A program made the position numbers and the translations under genes. Of a DNA stretch of 16,416 nucleotides, positions 13,491 to 16,416 are shown one piece after another. This stretch comes from CAIOHW01 sp046317855. GTDB lineage: Bacteria > Bdellovibrionota > UBA1018. Within the stretch, counting starts at the first letter, position 1, and every line of letters starts with the position of its first letter. The stretch covers positions 1-16,416 of the forward strand of contig JBKCVM010000006.1 of NCBI GenBank assembly GCA_046317855.1, written 5' to 3'. A model generated the notes under the pieces. That model made no database searches, was not told the DNA's origin, and saw nothing but the letters and a program-made list of their open reading frames with translations.

Positions 13491-14615
13491 TCAGGCCGCA
13501 GGTTTTTCTAGACTTCTGAGCTGAAGTACCTCGGTTAGGTCTGAGTACTTCAGGATTCCGATGACTTTGCCTTGAGCGGTCACAGGGAGGGCGCCGTGCT
13601 GAGCTGCAGCTAAATCCGAAAGTGCGGCGCTCAAAGGGGTGTCCCACGCCAGCACAGCGCTCCGGTGTCCAGCAACAAGGTCCCTGACCAGAGTCGTCTC
13701 GCGAAAGTGAAACGGCACCGAGCGCAGTTGCTGAAGAGTGACAATTGAAAGGGATCCGCCCTCGTGAGCAACCGGAAGCGCAGTAACCCTAGAGTGGAGC
13801 ATTTGTGCGATGGCAGCGGAGAGACTTTGGGCGTCTTGGACGGGAGGGACAAGAGTGGTCACGTCGCCAGCTCGAAGTCCCTCTAGAAGGCCACGGCTCA
13901 TCAATAAGGACCATTCTGCTTGGGCGCTAGCGTAGAGAAAGAAAGCAATGAGTACCAAAAAAAGATTAAAACTAAGAACTCCCAAAGCACCTAAAAACCA
14001 AGCAAATCCATGACTCAGTCGAACCGCCACGCGTGTGGCGCGGACCCTGCCAATTCGTGCTGCCAATGACGCTCGTAGCGCTCTTCCTCCATCTAAAGGA
14101 AATGCGGGTAGAAGATTAAAGATGGCAAGTACGAGATTGGATTGAAAGAGCCAATGACCTGCAAACGAGAGACTTGCGTTGTCTTGCACTCTCCAAAGGA
14201 GCCAACCCAAGCCGGCCACAAAAAAACTCATGGCTGGACCGATCAGGGAGAGTCGGGCTTCTTTTTTGGGGCTGACTTCATCGGCGTCGATGTCCGAGAC
14301 TCCCCCTAGCATCATGAGTAGGATGCTTCTGACCTTTGAGCCTTGTCGCTGGGCAACCCAAACATGGGCCAGCTCATGGACGAGCACTGACGCAAAGAGA
14401 GATGCTGCAAAGAGAGCTCCCCAAATGAGAGGGCCTCTTTTTAAATCGCTGAATGCAAGCTGATCTGCCGAGATCCCCGCCTGAGCTACCAGGGCTTTGA
14501 AGCGTACAGCAATGATGTACGCAAGGTAGGGAATCATGAGTAATAGCGTGAAGTGAAGTCTGATTCGAACTCCGCGAAAGCGCGCTATGGTCCAACTCTG
14601 CCCAGTCATCGACAT
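13491..14615 (-). CDS. M50 (site-2-protease-like) membrane metalloprotease with CBS domains
   Basis: 374 residues. Site-2 proteases cut transmembrane segments, often to release a membrane-bound regulator. HELAH at residues 80-84 supplies the zinc-binding His80, His84 and the catalytic Glu81. NLLPAFPLDGGRAL has the third ligand Asp175. About six membrane segments are seen (22-37, 62-80, 96-106, 124-142, 156-172, 205-230). Residues about 250-374 form two CBS-like halves, the second with the typical GALPVTAQGKVIGILKYSDL. This layout resembles archaeal-type S2P with C-terminal CBS domains, which bind adenine nucleotides in other proteins. The substrate is unknown. A second ATG six bases in and one just upstream leave the exact start uncertain, and no strong ribosome site is seen. 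It lies 35 bases after the lipoprotein gene. Confidence 0.9.
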   Translation of the reverse strand: MSMTGQSWTIARFRGVRIRLHFTLLLMIPYLAYIIAVRFKALVAQAGISADQLAFSDLKRGPLIWGALFAASLFASVLVHELAHVWVAQRQGSKVRSILLMMLGGVSDIDADEVSPKKEARLSLIGPAMSFFVAGLGWLLWRVQDNASLSFAGHWLFQSNLVLAIFNLLPAFPLDGGRALRASLAARIGRVRATRVAVRLSHGFAWFLGALGVLSFNLFLVLIAFFLYASAQAEWSLLMSRGLLEGLRAGDVTTLVPPVQDAQSLSAAIAQMLHSRVTALPVAHEGGSLSIVTLQQLRSVPFHFRETTLVRDLVAGHRSAVLAWDTPLSAALSDLAAAQHGALPVTAQGKVIGILKYSDLTEVLQLRSLEKPAA

Positions 14616-14650
14616 CCATCAAAACTCTAAGCAAGATTGACGCCCAAAAA

Positions 14651-15286
14651 TCAGAGACACTGATTGAGTATCGCTTGCCCGCCGAGCTCACAAGAGGCCG
14701 GCAAGTGACAGCGCTGGCCCTCGGGTGCCCATTCTGTCTCGGGTAGGCCCGGGGCCAACGTGAGAGAAACCCAATCGAATCGGATCTTCATGCGGTCTTG
14801 GTCTTCACACTCCAATTCACCGCGCACCGAGATCTCCGCTGCCGTCCAGCAAGGACCGTGGCCGTCTGCGTCCTCAGAAAGTTGAGTCCACACTGGGCCA
14901 GCGCTTAAGTTGAACCGGTTGTCGGGCGTCACCTGCCAAAGGGTGTCGAGGCTCAGATCAGCCGTTCGGATGGCGAGCGTTTTTTCTCGACAATCTCCCG
15001 AAAAGAGAAAGGTACTGGGGGGCTTTATCAGTTTCAGCTCCTTGAGGCCAACTGGGCAGTCTCGGAGAGTCAAAGGGGCCTGCTTTGTGCTCGAAACCAT
15101 TCCGTATGGGCATTGAGTCGCAAAAGCAATGGTCCCTTCCCAACGAGGAGAGCCATCATCTGCAGACTGTGATCCTTCCGGAATTCCACAGCTGCTCATG
15201 CCAGCCAGGGCGCTCAAAACACCGAGAGGTAGAGCAAAGAGAGCGGGAATCCTAGGCCAGAGTCGGTTCCACTTCGAGGGTTTCAC
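14651..15286 (-). CDS. Predicted lipoprotein, unknown function
   Basis: 211 residues from GTG at 15286. The frame stays open to 15412, but the upstream part looks non-coding and only the GTG start gives a sensible lipoprotein signal: a basic n-region (KPSKWNRLWPR), a hydrophobic core and the lipobox GMSSC with Cys33. The mature part begins GIPEGSQSADDGSP and has about nine Cys, which suggests several disulfides in the periplasm. Alternating short hydrophobic stretches suggest a beta-rich fold. No family is recognised. The ribosome site is weak, so the start is uncertain by a few codons. It heads a co-directional run with the M50 protease and RNase HI, at short spacings. It is divergent from the lspA-containing operon. 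Confidence 0.65.
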   Translation of the reverse strand: MKPSKWNRLWPRIPALFALPLGVLSALAGMSSCGIPEGSQSADDGSPRWEGTIAFATQCPYGMVSSTKQAPLTLRDCPVGLKELKLIKPPSTFLFSGDCREKTLAIRTADLSLDTLWQVTPDNRFNLSAGPVWTQLSEDADGHGPCWTAAEISVRGELECEDQDRMKIRFDWVSLTLAPGLPETEWAPEGQRCHLPASCELGGQAILNQCL

Positions 15287-15428
15287 GAGCGGCCTGGTAT
15301 GCAAATGCCTGGCCCAGCCCAAGTGCCCCAGCCAACAATTTGGCAGTGCACGTCGCTCGCGCAGGGCGCCAGAATCAGTTACACTCCAAAGCGTGCGCCC
15401 ACGTAAACGCAAAGAAATTACTTTAGAA

Positions 15429-15734
15429 ATGCCAGTGTGGCTTCAGCCAGAGGCCATTGCTGGCTCAGCCGTTCGTCACGTTGCGTCTCTTTCTGCGGAT
15501 TTTGACCGCGTCGAATGGGTGCCTAAAAAGTCTGCTCGATCTGTGCTCTCGATCGGCACTCCGGTTTCAGGAGCCTCGTGCCATTGGTCCATCGATGTGC
15601 GGGCGGGCGTGGGCGGACCAAAAATCGGAATTCTACGTATCTTCAGCCGGTCAGCTACTGGTTTTTCTGACTCTGTCCGGCTTTCAGTTGCCAAAGTGGC
15701 TGACGAATTGGGGGAACAATGGCTTCGCGGGTAA
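15429..15734 (+). CDS. Hypothetical protein, 101 residues
   Basis: The open frame runs from 15129, but the segment before 15429 looks non-coding and overlaps the lipoprotein gene on the other strand, so the ATG at 15429 is preferred. The ribosome site is weak. The protein (MPVWLQPEAIAGSAVRHVAS, followed by alternating hydrophobic and charged stretches) could be a small alpha/beta domain with a C-terminal helix ending DELGEQWLRG. One Cys is present. No family is recognised. Its last 16 bases overlap the next gene in another frame, so the pair is almost certainly co-translated and in one operon with lspA. Confidence 0.6.
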   Translation: MPVWLQPEAIAGSAVRHVASLSADFDRVEWVPKKSARSVLSIGTPVSGASCHWSIDVRAGVGGPKIGILRIFSRSATGFSDSVRLSVAKVADELGEQWLRG

Positions 15735-16276
15735 AAAAACCAGAAGACGTGACTTTTGAAGATCTTGTCTTTGCGACAGCAGAGCAGAAGCTGATGCGGA
15801 TTTTGCTCTCTGAGCCGACCACCGTTTTTCCGTTAAGACAGTTGGCCAACCGGGTCAAAGGGGTCCGCGGAATGGGCGGTATGGAGGGGCTCAAGCAACT
15901 TCTTCAAAAGCTCAGCGCCGTGGGTCTCATTGATTGGGTCGATCACGATAGGGCGATCCGCTTGAGAGATGATGAAGGAAGAGTGGAGACACTTAAAATT
16001 CTAACCGCAGTCTGTGATTTGGAGAGCCTTCGGTTGTCGCTTGCTCCCATCTGTCCTCGCGGATTCTTGGTGGGTGCCCGGGCCGAGGGTAAAGCAGCCA
16101 CTGACTCGAGCTACGAAGTAGCAGTGATCACTGATCAGCCTGAAGAGGCCAAGCGAGTGGCTCGCGGCCATCCGCTAGGAAAGTACATTCAGATTCAAAT
16201 TCTTGATTCAGATAACTACCGCGATGAAATCCAGCGACATCCGCGCTATGTGATCCTCTGGGGAACTTCGCTATGA
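15719..16276 (+). CDS. Winged-helix protein with degenerate nucleotidyltransferase-like domain
   Basis: 185 residues. Residues about 15-85 read as a winged helix-turn-helix (EQKLMRILLSEPTTVFPLRQ, then GGMEGLKQLLQKLSAVGLID), as in small DNA-binding regulators. Residues about 115-180 resemble the minimal nucleotidyltransferase fold: GARAEGKAATDSSYEVAVIT aligns with the usual G-S-x-A-x-G-x-A-x-x-D-S-D-I-D-L motif. However, the Ser after the first Gly is Ala120, and the two catalytic Asp positions are Ser131 and Glu133, so catalysis is doubtful. Winged helix plus nucleotidyltransferase fusions are known in bacteria and archaea, and their role is mostly unclear. GGGGAA lies just before the ATG. 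The gene overlaps its upstream neighbour by 16 bases and lspA by four (ATGA), so it belongs to the lspA operon. Confidence 0.75.
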   Translation: MASRVKKPEDVTFEDLVFATAEQKLMRILLSEPTTVFPLRQLANRVKGVRGMGGMEGLKQLLQKLSAVGLIDWVDHDRAIRLRDDEGRVETLKILTAVCDLESLRLSLAPICPRGFLVGARAEGKAATDSSYEVAVITDQPEEAKRVARGHPLGKYIQIQILDSDNYRDEIQRHPRYVILWGTSL

Positions 16277-16416
16277 AAAAGAAGTATCAGCTTTTGCTTG
16301 CGCTGCCGACCTTGACGCTCGTTCTTGATCAGTGGACCAAGCAGATCATTGTCGATCGCTTTCATCTGGGCGAGTCCATCCCCGTGATTCAAGAGTTTTT
16401 CAGCATCACCTATGTG
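16273..16416 (+). CDS. lspA: Lipoprotein signal peptidase II, N-terminal part (partial)
   Basis: The first 48 residues are present and the gene runs off the right edge. LspA is an inner-membrane aspartic protease that removes signal peptides from lipidated prolipoproteins. A first membrane segment (YQLLLALPTLTLVLDQWTKQ) contains the conserved D-Q-x-T-K block typical of LspA, followed by a periplasmic stretch with PVIQEFFSITYV, where the family has its F-x-L-x-Y-V-x-N block. The catalytic aspartates lie beyond the window. The ATG overlaps the upstream stop in an ATGA junction. Two predicted lipoproteins in this window would be among its substrates. Confidence 0.9.
   Translation, partial: MKKKYQLLLALPTLTLVLDQWTKQIIVDRFHLGESIPVIQEFFSITYV

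Noticed and set aside
15287..15428. Search for divergent promoters between the lipoprotein gene and the lspA operon
   Set aside because: TACACT at 15380-15385 resembles a -10 element, but no -35 hexamer lies at 16-18 bases and nothing convincing is seen on the other strand.
1..16416. CRISPR arrays, insertion sequences, phage or toxin-antitoxin genes
   Set aside because: No regular spaced repeats, transposase motifs, terminal inverted repeats with target duplication, or recognisable phage or toxin genes were seen.

Overview
This window comes from a Gram-negative (diderm) bacterium. It carries a TolC-type outer-membrane channel with its membrane-fusion adaptor, periplasmic binding-protein transport genes, two predicted lipoproteins and the start of the lipoprotein signal peptidase gene lspA. 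Non-ATG starts, tight ATGA junctions and the gene mix would fit a Bdellovibrionota/Oligoflexia-type genome, but that placement is an impression and not proven. I see no phage genes, insertion sequences or CRISPR array.

Layout. Bases 1-1659 (+) hold the tail of a HlyD-family adaptor and a complete TolC-family channel, overlapping by ATGA and closed by a hairpin. Bases 1801-4616 (+) hold a secreted 751-residue protein built on a strict four-residue repeat followed by beta-rich Ig-like domains, then a small lipoprotein. A tRNA-Leu(CAG) gene (4621-4705, -) has its own promoter inside the 3' end of the next gene. Bases 4727-8415 (-) hold a peptide/oligopeptide importer of the YejABE type: binding protein, then permease B, then permease E, with no ATPase gene. 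Divergent from it is a long, ALDH4A1-like 1-pyrroline-5-carboxylate dehydrogenase (8471-10090, +). Convergent to that is an unrecognised secreted protein (10176-11264, -) with a very good sigma-70 promoter.

Bases 11419-12667 carry a small hypothetical protein (+), a single-RRM RNA-binding protein (-) that may be translated from a leaderless mRNA, and an unrecognised protein (+). Bases 12677-15286 (-) form a probable three-gene unit: lipoprotein, site-2-protease-like M50 protease with CBS domains, and an RNase HI carrying a hybrid-binding domain at its C-terminus. Bases 15429-16416 (+) form an overlapping operon: a 101-residue hypothetical protein, a winged-helix protein fused to a nucleotidyltransferase-like domain whose catalytic acidic residues look lost, and the start of lspA.

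The most unusual object is the repeat protein at 1801-4056. Residues 51-135 place glycine at nearly every fourth position, ten in a row at 99-135. Residues 260-412 run for 38 tetrads with an aromatic residue every fourth position and no phase break. The C-terminal hybrid-binding domain on RNase HI and the degenerate nucleotidyltransferase fused to a winged helix beside lspA come next.
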